IMG/VR virus record: IMGVR_UViG_3300022927_001391
Location: 1-64,000 of that record
Direction: 5' to 3' (one strand)
Origin: a virus
Length of the DNA stretch: 64,000 nt
Positions within the stretch are counted from its first letter, which is position 1; every line of letters starts with the position of its first letter. The notes beneath the pieces are model-generated. The model made no database searches. It had not been told where the DNA came from and worked only from the letters and a program-made list of their open reading frames with translations. The translations under genes were made by a program, and so were the position numbers. Shown in pieces: positions 43,179 through 52,075 of the stretch.

Positions 43179-43859
43179 ATGAGAAAGACTTCCGATATTA
43201 TTCGTAATCGCATTCGCGAGACAAACACACGTTTTCATTCTAATGATAACATTAGTGAGTTCATTGAAGAAGGTGAACTGACACTACTTCAACAAGAAGT
43301 TGAAGATAGATTCCAAGAAGTTCTCGATGCACTAATAATTGATACAGAGAACGATCACAATACACAAGAGACAGCCAAGCGTGTTGCCAAGATGTTTATT
43401 AATGAAACATTTGGCGGCCGTTACGCACCAATGCCACGGGTTACGGCATTTCCTAATATGGGTTACAAGAGCATGTATACCAGCGGCCCTATTAGTATCC
43501 GTAGTACCTGTGCTCACCACTTCCAAAACATCGTGGGCAACTGCTGGGTCGGAATTATCCCAGAAGATGAAGTAATTGGTCTTAGTAAGTTCAATCGCAT
43601 CATTCACCATATCGCTGAACGCCCACAGATTCAGGAAGAAATGACTACACAGATTGCAGAAGCATTAAAAGAATATGCAAAGACAGAGCATATCGCTGTA
43701 GTAGTTAAAGCTGAACATCATTGTATGACACATCGTGGTGTTCGCGAACATGAGAGCGATATGACTACCGCAGTGATGTGTGGTGGATTTCTAAATGATC
43801 CAAGTGTAAAGCAGGAGTTTTACAACATCTGTTTGAGCATGAAGGGTCATAGTAACTAA
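43179..43859 (+). CDS. folE: GTP cyclohydrolase I
   Basis: The 226-residue enzyme converts GTP to dihydroneopterin triphosphate, the first step to 7-deazaguanines. The zinc ligands are visible as C111 and H114 in RSTCAHHFQNIVG and C182 in AEHHCMTHRGV. ETAKRVAKMF and GLSKFNRIIH are further family blocks. Length matches E. coli FolE (222). A sigma70-like promoter precedes it, and the precursor transporter follows after a 14-nt gap. Confidence 0.95.
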   Translation: MRKTSDIIRNRIRETNTRFHSNDNISEFIEEGELTLLQQEVEDRFQEVLDALIIDTENDHNTQETAKRVAKMFINETFGGRYAPMPRVTAFPNMGYKSMYTSGPISIRSTCAHHFQNIVGNCWVGIIPEDEVIGLSKFNRIIHHIAERPQIQEEMTTQIAEALKEYAKTEHIAVVVKAEHHCMTHRGVREHESDMTTAVMCGGFLNDPSVKQEFYNICLSMKGHSN

Positions 43860-43873
43860 TCAGGGAGAAACAT

Positions 43874-44497
43874 ATGTTGAAGTTACTAGAAGGTGTAGAT
43901 CGCAAGTTGGTTAATCAGCTTGTTATCATGCACGTAATCGTAATTGCACTTTCAAATTACTTGGTGCAGTTCAAGTTTAACCTGTTCCCAGGTGCTAACT
44001 TGCCATTCTTTGGTGAGTTTCCACTTGCAGTTGCAGCATTTACATTTCCAATTGTAGTTGTTGCCACTGACTTGACCGTCCGTATGGTGGGCAAGGAAGC
44101 AGGCAGGGCAGTTGTTGCCCTAGCAGTCATCCCAGCAATCATTGTAAGTATTTTGGTTGTTTGGGGCGGCGGTGCACCAGTTGAGAAGGCACTACGTATT
44201 GGTGCAGCAAGTGGTGTTGCATATGGCGTTGGTACAATGCTAGACGTTTATGTATTCCAGCATATTCGTGAGAAGTTCACAGAGATGTGGTGGGCTGCTC
44301 CAGCATTTTCAACAGTCTGTGCAAACGTACTAGACACTTATGCGTTCTTCTATACAGCATTTTATCCAGCACCTTGGGTACATGCTGTTGCGTTCAACCA
44401 AACAATTACAAAGATCGTTGTAGGGTTGATTGTGTTCCTACCAGCATATGGTTTCCTACTAGGCCATCTGCGTAAGAAACTAGGGCGTACTCTATAA
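43874..44497 (+). CDS. YhhQ-type queuosine-precursor transporter
   Basis: The 207-residue protein has about six TM helices. PLAVAAFTFPIVVVATDLTVRMVGKEAGR matches in pattern the VUR/QPTR (YhhQ) family signature of Pro, Asp and Arg residues, and TVCANVLDTYAFFY the second conserved block. YhhQ imports preQ0/preQ1. The phage thus has both synthesis and uptake routes. A terminator hairpin follows at 44511. Confidence 0.85.
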   Translation: MLKLLEGVDRKLVNQLVIMHVIVIALSNYLVQFKFNLFPGANLPFFGEFPLAVAAFTFPIVVVATDLTVRMVGKEAGRAVVALAVIPAIIVSILVVWGGGAPVEKALRIGAASGVAYGVGTMLDVYVFQHIREKFTEMWWAAPAFSTVCANVLDTYAFFYTAFYPAPWVHAVAFNQTITKIVVGLIVFLPAYGFLLGHLRKKLGRTL

Positions 44498-44510
44498 CAA
44501 TAACGCTATG

Positions 44511-44543
44511 AAACGGAGGGTCCGTGTTGGGCCCTCCGTTTTC
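44511..44543 (+). terminator. Rho-independent terminator after folE-transporter
   Basis: AAACGGAGGG pairs with CCCTCCGTTT around a GC-rich loop, followed by a short T-run. It ends the folE operon. Confidence 0.8.
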
Positions 44544-44559
44544 ATAAAGGACAACTTTA

Positions 44560-44862
44560 ATGCCAAAAATATATGAATCACCAGACGGTGGTATTACTAT
44601 ACGTGCAAGAGAAATAGGCGATCCTATTTCAAGTACTATTACAATCGGGGGCTCGACCTCAACGGTGACAAGTACTGGATTTGGAAATGCAGCTAACATT
44701 ACCATAACTCCTCCAACTGATCCTCTTGAGGAATATTTGCAACAAAGACTTGATATGATGGACAAGTATCCAGAATTAAAAGAAAAATGGGAAGAGTTTG
44801 CAGAGTTAGAACGCCATTACAAAGCCTGGGATTTACTTAATATAAAGGAAAGTAAAGTATGA
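44560..44862 (+). CDS. Hypothetical protein
   Basis: The 100-residue protein begins MPKIYESPDGGITIRAREIG, has a Ser/Thr/Gly-rich middle (STITIGGSTSTVTSTG) and a charged helical C terminus. It follows the terminator at 44511 with AAAGGAC upstream. The function is unknown; the first part resembles short virion-related proteins in composition only. Confidence 0.6.
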   Translation: MPKIYESPDGGITIRAREIGDPISSTITIGGSTSTVTSTGFGNAANITITPPTDPLEEYLQQRLDMMDKYPELKEKWEEFAELERHYKAWDLLNIKESKV

Positions 44863-45179
44863 AATGGTTTGATAAATGGTTTTATAAACAAAGTAAAAAG
44901 GCGTGGGAATCGCAATCTTGTAATTCAACCCCTAGCGTCGACGCTAGGAGTATTCCTAACGTCCCTACTCATGGTAGGCCTACTCCCAGTAATATAGGGG
45001 TAGAAGGATTAAATATGCAAGTTGCTAGAGCTACAGGTGGATATATAATTCAATTCAATAGATATGATGGTCTTAACGACGTTAATAATAGTAATCTTTA
45101 TATTATCAATGACGAAGATGATTTTGATACAAAAATTAGTAGTATTATTAAGTTGGAAATGTTTAAACTTCCACATTAA
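44859..45179 (+). CDS. Hypothetical protein
   Basis: The 106-residue protein has an N-terminal aromatic, basic stretch (MKWFDKWFYKQSKKAW), a Pro/Ser linker and a C-terminal alpha/beta segment (GGYIIQFNRYDGLNDVNNS). It overlaps the previous gene by 4 nt. It was not recognised. A terminator hairpin lies about 50 nt downstream. Confidence 0.6.
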   Translation: MKWFDKWFYKQSKKAWESQSCNSTPSVDARSIPNVPTHGRPTPSNIGVEGLNMQVARATGGYIIQFNRYDGLNDVNNSNLYIINDEDDFDTKISSIIKLEMFKLPH

Positions 45180-45227
45180 CAAAAAATTTAAGAAACGGTA
45201 GACAAGTCTAGACTCTGTGTTATTATA

Positions 45228-45258
45228 AGAGTATGTTCAAGGTGAACATGCTCTTTTT
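45228..45258 (+). terminator. Rho-independent terminator or attenuator before the S8 protease gene
   Basis: AGAGTATGTTCA pairs with TGAACATGCTCT (one G-T pair) across a 3-nt loop, then TTTTT. It ends the upstream pair of genes. A weak -10-like TATAAG overlaps the left arm, so attenuation of the protease gene is also possible. Confidence 0.75.
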
Positions 45259-45281
45259 AGTCAAACTAACACGGGGTTAAA

Positions 45282-48200
45282 ATGACTTATAAGACACTAG
45301 CAAGCGCATTGCTCGCCACTACAATGCTGACAGCGTGTCAGGGTGGCGGAAGCGCAGTTAACACAGTAAAGCGTGAACTTAGTCCTACAGCGAATATCAA
45401 TTTTGCTGCTATCTCAGGTGAAATTTCTGCTCTAGAGGCAGCAGTAATGGAAGCACAGGGCGCATCAAGCCTTAGTGCAATCCTTAATCCTACACAAGCA
45501 GACAAACATATGGCAGGAGACATTGTCAGCAAGATTGACAATGTTATAGCTAGTTGGGATAGCCATAAGGCAGAAATGAATGCCAAACTCTTGGCAGTAA
45601 AACTAGCTGATCCTGACTTTCAGAAAGCTGAAGCTGTAGTAAACATCCTCAAAAATCAGGTGCGTCCACTTGTTGTTAACGTAACTGAAGGCAAGGCTTA
45701 CGATACTACCAAGTTTGTCTTTATGGAAAAGAAAGAATCACTGGATAAGGTTATTGAAGATACTAAAAAGGATATCTTTAATAATGTTGTACCAACTCTT
45801 ATTAGCTCAAGCACAAGCGCAGTAAAGGTATCTGAAACTACAGCTACAAGTTCGGCAGAGCGTATTAGTGAAACCGTTGTTACAGACGGTGAGCAGACAG
45901 TGCGTGGCGGCACTGGAATTAGTGACCTAACTCGTACTGCTAGCTGGACACGCACTACAACTAAGAAGATGGTATATGATCGTAGCTGGAGTGTTACATT
46001 ACAGAACGTAACAACCTCTGTATTCAGCGATGGTACAACTAAGACTGAAAATGGTGCAGAACGAGAAGTTCCTTATAAGGTAACTCTTGATGCATCACCG
46101 CAGGTAAGTACTGAATCGCTATCTAAAACTATTGCTTACAGTGTTAAAGAAAATAACGATCCTGCAATTACGGTTACACGCGGTTCAGCGTCAGTCGAGA
46201 ATGTATACGAAGATCGTGTAGAGAAGGTTACACAGAGTGATGGTAGCATTCTACACAATACGATTCGTAAGACAACTACAACGACTACCACGCCAGTTAC
46301 TACTACTAAAACTTATCCTAAGATCAGCGTCTATACATATGAGGATGGACACTCGTTCACTCATGATGCTACGGATGAAGTTATTAGTAGTGTGGAAAAC
46401 GAAGTAGTAGTAACTACTAGTGAGTCCACTATTAACTCAACTACTGAACATGTGGTTACCAAGGAAACAACAACAAACGAAATCATTACTGAAGTAGTAG
46501 AGAGCGAGCCGGTATTTGATACTGTTTATGAGGATAAAACTACAACTGAAACAGTTGATAGCAAAATCATTACAACAGTTACTCGTTACTATACCACTAC
46601 AGCCACAGTAACAACTACTACTACCACAAAAACTACTCCAGTCACCAAGCAGATTTGGACTGATGGTACTGAGAAGATTATTCGTGGTGACACTGTTACT
46701 GATGTAAAGACTGCTAGTACTGTTGCCAAGGATACCTGGACCAAGGTAATGAGCACCACAACCACAGATGCGCCGGCTGATACTACGCCTATTGCTGACG
46801 ATCACCCGGATATGGGAACTCGCACAGCAGGTTATAATACTGATCCAACAAGTTATCGTACATCAGAATTTACAGGCACTAAAGGCGTAAACTTTCTGAG
46901 TGCTGTTAAAGCAGATGTTGCTTACTCACGTGGTTGGACAGGTAAAGGCAGTCTAATTACCATTGCTGATACTGGCTGGGACAGAGATCATACAGATCTT
47001 TCTAGTGCGGTGAAGCATGAGTATAATACACTAACTGGCGGCACTAACACTTTTATGGATGACAACGTTGGTCACGGTAGTCATGTGTTGGGCATCGCGG
47101 CTGGGCGTAAGAACGGGTCAGGCATCCACGGTGTTGCATTCGATGCAGACGTAGCTGTAGTTAAGGTGACTGACAGCACTGTTTATAGCTTCCAGCGAGC
47201 TAGAGCTGGCGCAGCATGGGCCAGAGATTTGGGTAGTATTGCTTTCAGTGCCAGTGCAAACTGGAATGAAGACAGTGCGTTCAGAAGCAGTATCGTAAAT
47301 ATCGGTTCTGGAATGAATTACAGTAATCACTGGTACTACGGTGAGAATGGATACAATGGTGCTGTAGACGAAGCCAAGTTGTGGGCGACTGCACTAGGTA
47401 GCGAACAGATCCTTGTGAACAGTGCTGGTAACTTTGCTAAAGACTATGTATCAGGCAGTGCACAGATGGCCCATGCTACTGATGCAAATGGAAACCTTAT
47501 TATGGGCGGACGCATGCTGATTGTTGGTAGCTATGATGTTACTAACAATAAAATCTCTAGTTTCAGCAACAAGGCTGGTACTGTTTGTGCCACCTGGGAC
47601 TTTACAAATAATCTCTGTAAAGATGCTGCAAGGGCTAGCGACTTCTATATCCTTGCTCCAGGCGAACGTATTGAAAGTGCTTACAAGGATGGCACAACTG
47701 TAACAATGAGTGGTACAAGTATGGCTGCTCCTGTGGTTACAGGATCACTTGCTATCCTACACCAGATGTGGCCACATATGAAAGGTGAAAACCTCGTTAA
47801 ACTTGTTCTGCAGACTACTAACAAGGACCTGCCAGGTTACACTGTGGAAACACATGGACAAGGCATGTTGGACTTGGACAAGGCTACACAGCCTGTAGGT
47901 GCAACAGGTATTCCAACAAGCGGGCGTACGAGTGGTGCTATTGCTAACCTTGAAACACTAAGTGGTGGCGCTGCTGTCGGAAGTATTAGTAGCGATGCAT
48001 TTGCGGCACTAAGTAATGTTACGGTGCTTGATAGCTTTGAGCGTGATTTTACAATCAATCTAAACAACACTCAAGCTATTGATACTCGTCCTGGATCGTC
48101 AACAGAAGCACTAAGTTTTGGTGCAAACTATGACGGTTATTGGAATCTTGCTAATGCCGGCGAAGGCACTAGTGACTTGTTTGGTATTAGGACATCATTC

Positions 48201-48830
48201 AAGTTTGACCCAGATGCTAAAGCCAATGGCGACTGGGGCATGCGTACAGAGTATGATGTGCATAGTAGCGAAGAAACTACTATTACTGCCGCACTTGGAA
48301 TGATTAAGGAGACAGGTAAGTTCCTTAACAACGTTCAGGAAGGCTTTATGGGAGTTGGTGAGTCACACACCACAAACTATGCAGGCTTGCGTCTCAATCA
48401 CAAGTTTGATGAGAACTGGTTTGGGTTTGGTAACTTCCAGTTGGGCATGACAGACGTTGAGTCATCCAAGGAGTTTAGTCTAGTAACTGGGTACAGCACC
48501 CTAGTAAGTAACAGTTGGGGTGTCGGTGCAGGTTACAAGTTTACTAACGGGTGGACTGTTGGCGCTAACTTTAGTCAGCCAATGACAGTTACAAGCGGTA
48601 AGATGAACTACAAGGTTCCAGTAGGACGTACACTTGACGGACAGGTATTATTTAATGAAGGAAGTGCTGATGCAAGTACGAAAAATATTGAATATGATAC
48701 CGGTTTGTTTGTAAAATATAATGTAAACAATGTTGCACTTGCTGGCTATGCAGAGCATCGTAGCAATGTTGCAGGTGTCTCAGGTAACAATGAAGTTAAC
48801 CTAGGCATGAAAGTGAACTTGAAGTTCTAA
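45282..48830 (+). CDS. Subtilisin-like (S8) serine protease lipoprotein with autotransporter-like C terminus
   Basis: The 1182-residue protein has a lipoprotein signal ending in LTAC (Cys19), a helical region, a Thr/Val-rich low-complexity stretch (about 280-510) and an S8 domain with Asp563 (IADTGWD), His598 (GHGSHVLG) and Ser813 (SGTSMAAP). About 300 C-terminal residues have alternating strands ending in KVNLKF, as in an outer-membrane barrel with a terminal Phe. This layout fits a surface-exposed autotransporter protease, more typical of bacteria than phages. Targets could be host receptors or competing phage proteins. The gene stands between terminators and its own short leader. Confidence 0.82.
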   Translation: MTYKTLASALLATTMLTACQGGGSAVNTVKRELSPTANINFAAISGEISALEAAVMEAQGASSLSAILNPTQADKHMAGDIVSKIDNVIASWDSHKAEMNAKLLAVKLADPDFQKAEAVVNILKNQVRPLVVNVTEGKAYDTTKFVFMEKKESLDKVIEDTKKDIFNNVVPTLISSSTSAVKVSETTATSSAERISETVVTDGEQTVRGGTGISDLTRTASWTRTTTKKMVYDRSWSVTLQNVTTSVFSDGTTKTENGAEREVPYKVTLDASPQVSTESLSKTIAYSVKENNDPAITVTRGSASVENVYEDRVEKVTQSDGSILHNTIRKTTTTTTTPVTTTKTYPKISVYTYEDGHSFTHDATDEVISSVENEVVVTTSESTINSTTEHVVTKETTTNEIITEVVESEPVFDTVYEDKTTTETVDSKIITTVTRYYTTTATVTTTTTTKTTPVTKQIWTDGTEKIIRGDTVTDVKTASTVAKDTWTKVMSTTTTDAPADTTPIADDHPDMGTRTAGYNTDPTSYRTSEFTGTKGVNFLSAVKADVAYSRGWTGKGSLITIADTGWDRDHTDLSSAVKHEYNTLTGGTNTFMDDNVGHGSHVLGIAAGRKNGSGIHGVAFDADVAVVKVTDSTVYSFQRARAGAAWARDLGSIAFSASANWNEDSAFRSSIVNIGSGMNYSNHWYYGENGYNGAVDEAKLWATALGSEQILVNSAGNFAKDYVSGSAQMAHATDANGNLIMGGRMLIVGSYDVTNNKISSFSNKAGTVCATWDFTNNLCKDAARASDFYILAPGERIESAYKDGTTVTMSGTSMAAPVVTGSLAILHQMWPHMKGENLVKLVLQTTNKDLPGYTVETHGQGMLDLDKATQPVGATGIPTSGRTSGAIANLETLSGGAAVGSISSDAFAALSNVTVLDSFERDFTINLNNTQAIDTRPGSSTEALSFGANYDGYWNLANAGEGTSDLFGIRTSFKFDPDAKANGDWGMRTEYDVHSSEETTITAALGMIKETGKFLNNVQEGFMGVGESHTTNYAGLRLNHKFDENWFGFGNFQLGMTDVESSKEFSLVTGYSTLVSNSWGVGAGYKFTNGWTVGANFSQPMTVTSGKMNYKVPVGRTLDGQVLFNEGSADASTKNIEYDTGLFVKYNVNNVALAGYAEHRSNVAGVSGNNEVNLGMKVNLKF

Positions 48831-48842
48831 GGAGAAAAGGTA

Positions 48843-49301
48843 TTGAACCTAACTACGCTGACATATGAAAATGTAGAAGCACTACAGTTTGATACCAACC
48901 ACGACCCCGTGAGACCCGAGCTTGACCTTAATTTTAGGTTGGGCCCGGGTCGTCGGGTTTATGTGTTGGAAACGGACGGTAAGTATCAGGCAGCAATTTG
49001 CGTTGCCTATACTAATGAAGTACCAACTACTGTAAAGGAACTTGACCTTATGAGTCAGGCTGCTTGTCAGGAAGATCAACACGGTTCTATTTGCGTAGCA
49101 TATACAGTTTGGAGTCGTGCGCCACGTGCTGGCAGAGACGTTGTTTTTCGTTTGCTAGATGAATGTCGTGCAAATGATAAAGTCAAACGTCTTATTACAC
49201 TAAGTCCAAAAACGGATATGGCACGGAGGTTTCACTTAAACAATGGAGCAGTTACTTTGCAGAACAATACTGCAACTGATAACTACGAATACAGTTTATG
49301 A
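48843..49301 (+). CDS. GNAT-like acetyltransferase
   Basis: The 152-residue protein starts at TTG with GGAG 10 nt upstream. WSRAPRAGRDVVFRLLDECR resembles the acetyl-CoA-binding motif A of GNAT enzymes (R/Q-x-x-G-x-G/A degenerate), and ITLSPKTDMARRFHLNNGAV the motif B region. The glycine loop is imperfect. It overlaps the next gene by 4 nt. The substrate is unknown. Confidence 0.6.
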   Translation: MNLTTLTYENVEALQFDTNHDPVRPELDLNFRLGPGRRVYVLETDGKYQAAICVAYTNEVPTTVKELDLMSQAACQEDQHGSICVAYTVWSRAPRAGRDVVFRLLDECRANDKVKRLITLSPKTDMARRFHLNNGAVTLQNNTATDNYEYSL

Positions 49302-49735
49302 ATATGTTCAAAGATAGGAAACGTGTAATCCTAGATCGCATTGGGCAGAAGCCCTACTTGGTTAGGTATTACTTGTTTCTAAAAGATCGTAAATGGTTTC
49401 CATTTAATGTATTTTTACATAAGTTTTTACAAAGCGATCCGGATGAACTACACGATCATCCCTGGCCCTACTTCACGCTAATCTTACGTGGGGGTTATTG
49501 GGAGACTACTCCTAAAGGACGCTTCTGGCGTGGTCCAGGACACATGCGTTTTAGCGGTCCTAAGAGTCTACATCGTGTAGAACTAGAACCAGGAGTATGT
49601 GCTTGGTCACTATTCATTCCTGGTCCTAAACTACGTGAGTGGGGTTTCATTGTCAACGGCAAATGGATGCACAATGAAAAGTATTTTGAATGGCGTAAGC
49701 AAAAGGTGAGAGATGAAAAAATTATATCTGTCTAA
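49298..49735 (+). CDS. Cupin-fold protein
   Basis: The 145-residue protein has LHDHPWPYFTLILRGGYWE (HxH... G motif) and FSGPKSLHRVELEPGVCAW (second motif His), the two conserved cupin motifs with probable metal ligands. It is found near PRTase and 2OG oxygenase genes here. It overlaps the next gene by 23 nt. The role is unknown. Confidence 0.72.
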   Translation: MNMFKDRKRVILDRIGQKPYLVRYYLFLKDRKWFPFNVFLHKFLQSDPDELHDHPWPYFTLILRGGYWETTPKGRFWRGPGHMRFSGPKSLHRVELEPGVCAWSLFIPGPKLREWGFIVNGKWMHNEKYFEWRKQKVRDEKIISV

Positions 49736-50225
49736 TCGAGATATTGAAAAGGGTGTACATAACGTTATAAAGCAAATGTATGCTGACAACTGGCGGCCCG
49801 ATTATATTGTAGGTATTACCAGAGGTGGATTAATTCCTGCTGTTCTAATGAGTCATCTTACAGGTATTAAAATGCACACACTGGATGTTCGTTTGCGTGA
49901 TGGCGATGAACAAGAATCCAACTGTTGGATGGCAGAAGATGCATTTGGTATTTTCCAAATGGGTGGCATATATGAAGATAAGAAAATTCTTATCCTAGAC
50001 GATATTAACGATAGTGGTGCTACATTCCAATGGATTAAAGAAGATTGGCCGGCAGGCTGTCATCCAAATGAACACCGATGGGATAAAGTTTGGAATCAGA
50101 ATGTTCGCTTTGCAACTATTGTAAACAATCTTGCAAGTCCATTTAACATCGATTATACAAGCATTGAAATTAACAAAGCTGAAGAAGATACATGGGTCGT
50201 ATTCCCCTATGAGGAGTGGTGGTGA
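49713..50225 (+). CDS. Phosphoribosyltransferase (xanthine/hypoxanthine type)
   Basis: The 170-residue protein has the PRPP-binding motif ILILDDINDSGATF and an N-terminal IVGITRGGLIPAVLMSH, typical of purine PRTases. It would attach ribose-5-phosphate to a purine base. With FolE/QueD/QueE nearby it might act on a deazaguanine base, but ordinary purine salvage is equally likely. It overlaps both neighbours. Confidence 0.82.
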   Translation: MKKLYLSNRDIEKGVHNVIKQMYADNWRPDYIVGITRGGLIPAVLMSHLTGIKMHTLDVRLRDGDEQESNCWMAEDAFGIFQMGGIYEDKKILILDDINDSGATFQWIKEDWPAGCHPNEHRWDKVWNQNVRFATIVNNLASPFNIDYTSIEINKAEEDTWVVFPYEEWW

Positions 50226-50587
50226 TGATTGAACTCTTAATAGCACTGCTAGTTAAGCACTGGCTCAGCGACTTCTGTTTACAAACTCCGTGGATGATCC
50301 AGGCAAAAAGTAAACCATTTGGTCTAGGTGGACTGATCCATGCAGCTATACACGGTGTCTTTACATTTGTTATTTGTTATTATTTTATTGGTTGGCCTTT
50401 TGCTCTATTTGTTGGATTAGCTGATTTCGCCGTACACTACACTATTGATTATTGTAAAGAACTAGTATCGCGTGTTATGAAACTGACACCAGCACATCAG
50501 CAGTATTGGATATTGTTTGGTTTTGATCAACTATTACATATGTTAACATATGTTGCTATTTGGAGTTATGCACGTGGCATTATTTGA
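50225..50587 (+). CDS. DUF3307-like membrane protein
   Basis: The ATG at 50225 is preferred among four adjacent in-frame start codons because it forms TGATG with the previous stop. The 120-residue protein has LLVKHWLSDFCLQTPWMIQAKSK and three to four TM helices with HAAIHG and DFAVHYTIDYCKE, the His/Asp pattern of DUF3307. The function of the family is unknown. Confidence 0.7.
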   Translation: MIELLIALLVKHWLSDFCLQTPWMIQAKSKPFGLGGLIHAAIHGVFTFVICYYFIGWPFALFVGLADFAVHYTIDYCKELVSRVMKLTPAHQQYWILFGFDQLLHMLTYVAIWSYARGII

Positions 50588-51149
50588 AACACACAAAGAC
50601 TGGATCTCAGAGGATGAACATGGCATGTTACAAGCATTGGTGTTGTATGCTCCACGCTGGCGTTTTGGTCAGGTAAGCGACAATACAATCCAACCAAACT
50701 ATCCCATGTGGTTCCAAAACTTTTGGGATATTAGAACATTTGAGTTCAAACCAGATCAAGAGATAGTGACCAATCTGTTACGTTCACTAAAAGATAGATT
50801 TTTAGAGTTATGCCCGGGCAATTATAAACTTGTTAGGTTTATGGCCAGTAGTAATACGTTTGGCATTGATGGTGATATCCATACAGACTGGCCACATCCT
50901 GATGTAAGTATTACAGGTGTACTTTATACAGACAAGGTATGGGAACAGAACTGGGGCGGGGAAACGGCCTTTTATAAGGATGGTGTCGTAGAAGCTAGCG
51001 AATATGAACCCAGAAAGCTTATTACATTTGATAGTAGTATTGCCCATGTAGGCAAAGGGCCGCAGCGACGTTGTAAGGAAATGAGAACAATTATAGCGTT
51101 TCAAGCAGTTAGCGAAGATGCTCTAAATGCTAAAATGAGAAAGAATTAA
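50568..51149 (+). CDS. 2OG/Fe(II) oxygenase (prolyl-hydroxylase type)
   Basis: The ATG at 50568 gives 193 residues. GDIHTDWPHPDVSITGVLY has the HxD iron pair, WGGETAFYKDG is the typical strand after it, and RKLITFDSSIAHVGKGPQRRCKEMRTI supplies the distal His and the Arg for 2-oxoglutarate. It is the third 2OG-oxygenase-like protein in the window and of a different subgroup. The substrate is unknown; modified DNA base or peptide are possible. Confidence 0.8.
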   Translation: MHVALFETHKDWISEDEHGMLQALVLYAPRWRFGQVSDNTIQPNYPMWFQNFWDIRTFEFKPDQEIVTNLLRSLKDRFLELCPGNYKLVRFMASSNTFGIDGDIHTDWPHPDVSITGVLYTDKVWEQNWGGETAFYKDGVVEASEYEPRKLITFDSSIAHVGKGPQRRCKEMRTIIAFQAVSEDALNAKMRKN

Positions 51150-51970
51150 TGATCATAACTGGCGATGGTGGATTAGATAACTGGTATAATGTCACTGTAA
51201 ATACGTCATTGAACACATTTGAGGTTAATTTTAATCACAAGTCTCCGGCTCGACAACTGAATTTTTTTGAAGCTGCTGATTACACTGCAAGAACAATAGC
51301 TGAAAAATACAAAGATATCTTCCTAGGACTTAGTGGAGGCATGGATAGTCAATTTGTTGCTGAAACTTTGTATAAAAATAATATTAACTTTACACCATTA
51401 ATAGGAATAAACCCTACTAATAATGATCATGAATTTGCTATAGATTGGTGTAATGCGCGGAATATAAAATCTATCATTCTTGACTTAGAATTTTATTCAC
51501 AAGATATTTTAAAAATTTATACGACCTTTTTAAAAAAAGTTCCGTTTGTTAATATAGGAAATTGCATAGATCTTTTTTTAAGTAGTATTGCAAAAAAACA
51601 TTCTGGTCATTTAATAGTCGGTGGTCCTACACTTCCTTTAACACCTTATCACCCAAAGCAAGCTAGTAAAGAACCCATTTATTCTGTAGAGATAAGTGAA
51701 TTTGCTCTTGAGTTGACCAATCAACTAATTGGTGGATTCTTCTTCTTTACTCCCGAAATTCTACTATCACAGGCAATCAATCTAGATATTACAAAGACGG
51801 ATGATTACTCTCGAGCTGCTTTATATAATTTTCCTGTCAGACATAAGACACTAGAATATAGATTATTTCCAGATTCTATTCATCTTAAACTAGTACATAT
51901 AACTAAAAATAGAAAAATCAATAACCAAGATTGGTCAAAAACTAATCTCATTAACTTACTTCAGAATTAA
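51149..51970 (+). CDS. PP-loop ATP pyrophosphatase-like protein
   Basis: The 273-residue protein has IFLGLSGGMDSQFVAETLY, the SGGxDS PP-loop of N-type ATP pyrophosphatases (QueC, asparagine synthetase, TilS families). The four-Cys zinc site of QueC is absent, so it is not a canonical QueC. Position next to queD and queE, and lack of another QueC, make a part in the 7-deazaguanine pathway possible. It is AT-richer and Ile/Asn-richer than its neighbours. TAATG overlap with the oxygenase. Confidence 0.7.
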   Translation: MIITGDGGLDNWYNVTVNTSLNTFEVNFNHKSPARQLNFFEAADYTARTIAEKYKDIFLGLSGGMDSQFVAETLYKNNINFTPLIGINPTNNDHEFAIDWCNARNIKSIILDLEFYSQDILKIYTTFLKKVPFVNIGNCIDLFLSSIAKKHSGHLIVGGPTLPLTPYHPKQASKEPIYSVEISEFALELTNQLIGGFFFFTPEILLSQAINLDITKTDDYSRAALYNFPVRHKTLEYRLFPDSIHLKLVHITKNRKINNQDWSKTNLINLLQN

Positions 51971-51971
51971 A

Positions 51972-52000
51972 TTGACTCTCAATCATAAATATCTTACAAT
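51972..52000 (+). promoter_or_regulatory. Sigma70-like promoter of queD, overlapping a late-like box
   Basis: TTGACT (51972-51977), a 17-nt spacer and TACAAT (51995-52000). A CATAAATA (51984-51991) lies inside the spacer, so both early and late use are possible. Confidence 0.65.
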
Positions 52001-52006
52001 GTAATT

Positions 52007-52075
52007 ACATTAGAGGACTAAGGTGTTCGACCCTCTTTAAATATTCCGCACACTCCATAACCAAGGAGTATAAAC
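52007..52075 (+). promoter_or_regulatory. Structured leader of queD
   Basis: The 69-nt leader has AGAGG (52012-52016) able to pair with CCTCT (52032-52036), with GGT-ACC inside, followed by an AT-rich tail and CAAGGAG before the ATG. The AGAGG...CCCTCT plus tail layout loosely recalls preQ1-I riboswitches, but the loop does not match the strict consensus. Confidence 0.3.

Noticed and set aside
45201-45226. Sigma70 promoter before the S8 protease (TAGACA with TATAAG)
   Set aside because: The spacing is 19 nt and the boxes are weak; the same bases form the arm of a terminator.
51149-51970. Annotating the PP-loop gene as queC
   Set aside because: The QueC zinc-binding cysteines are missing, so only the PP-loop fold is supported.
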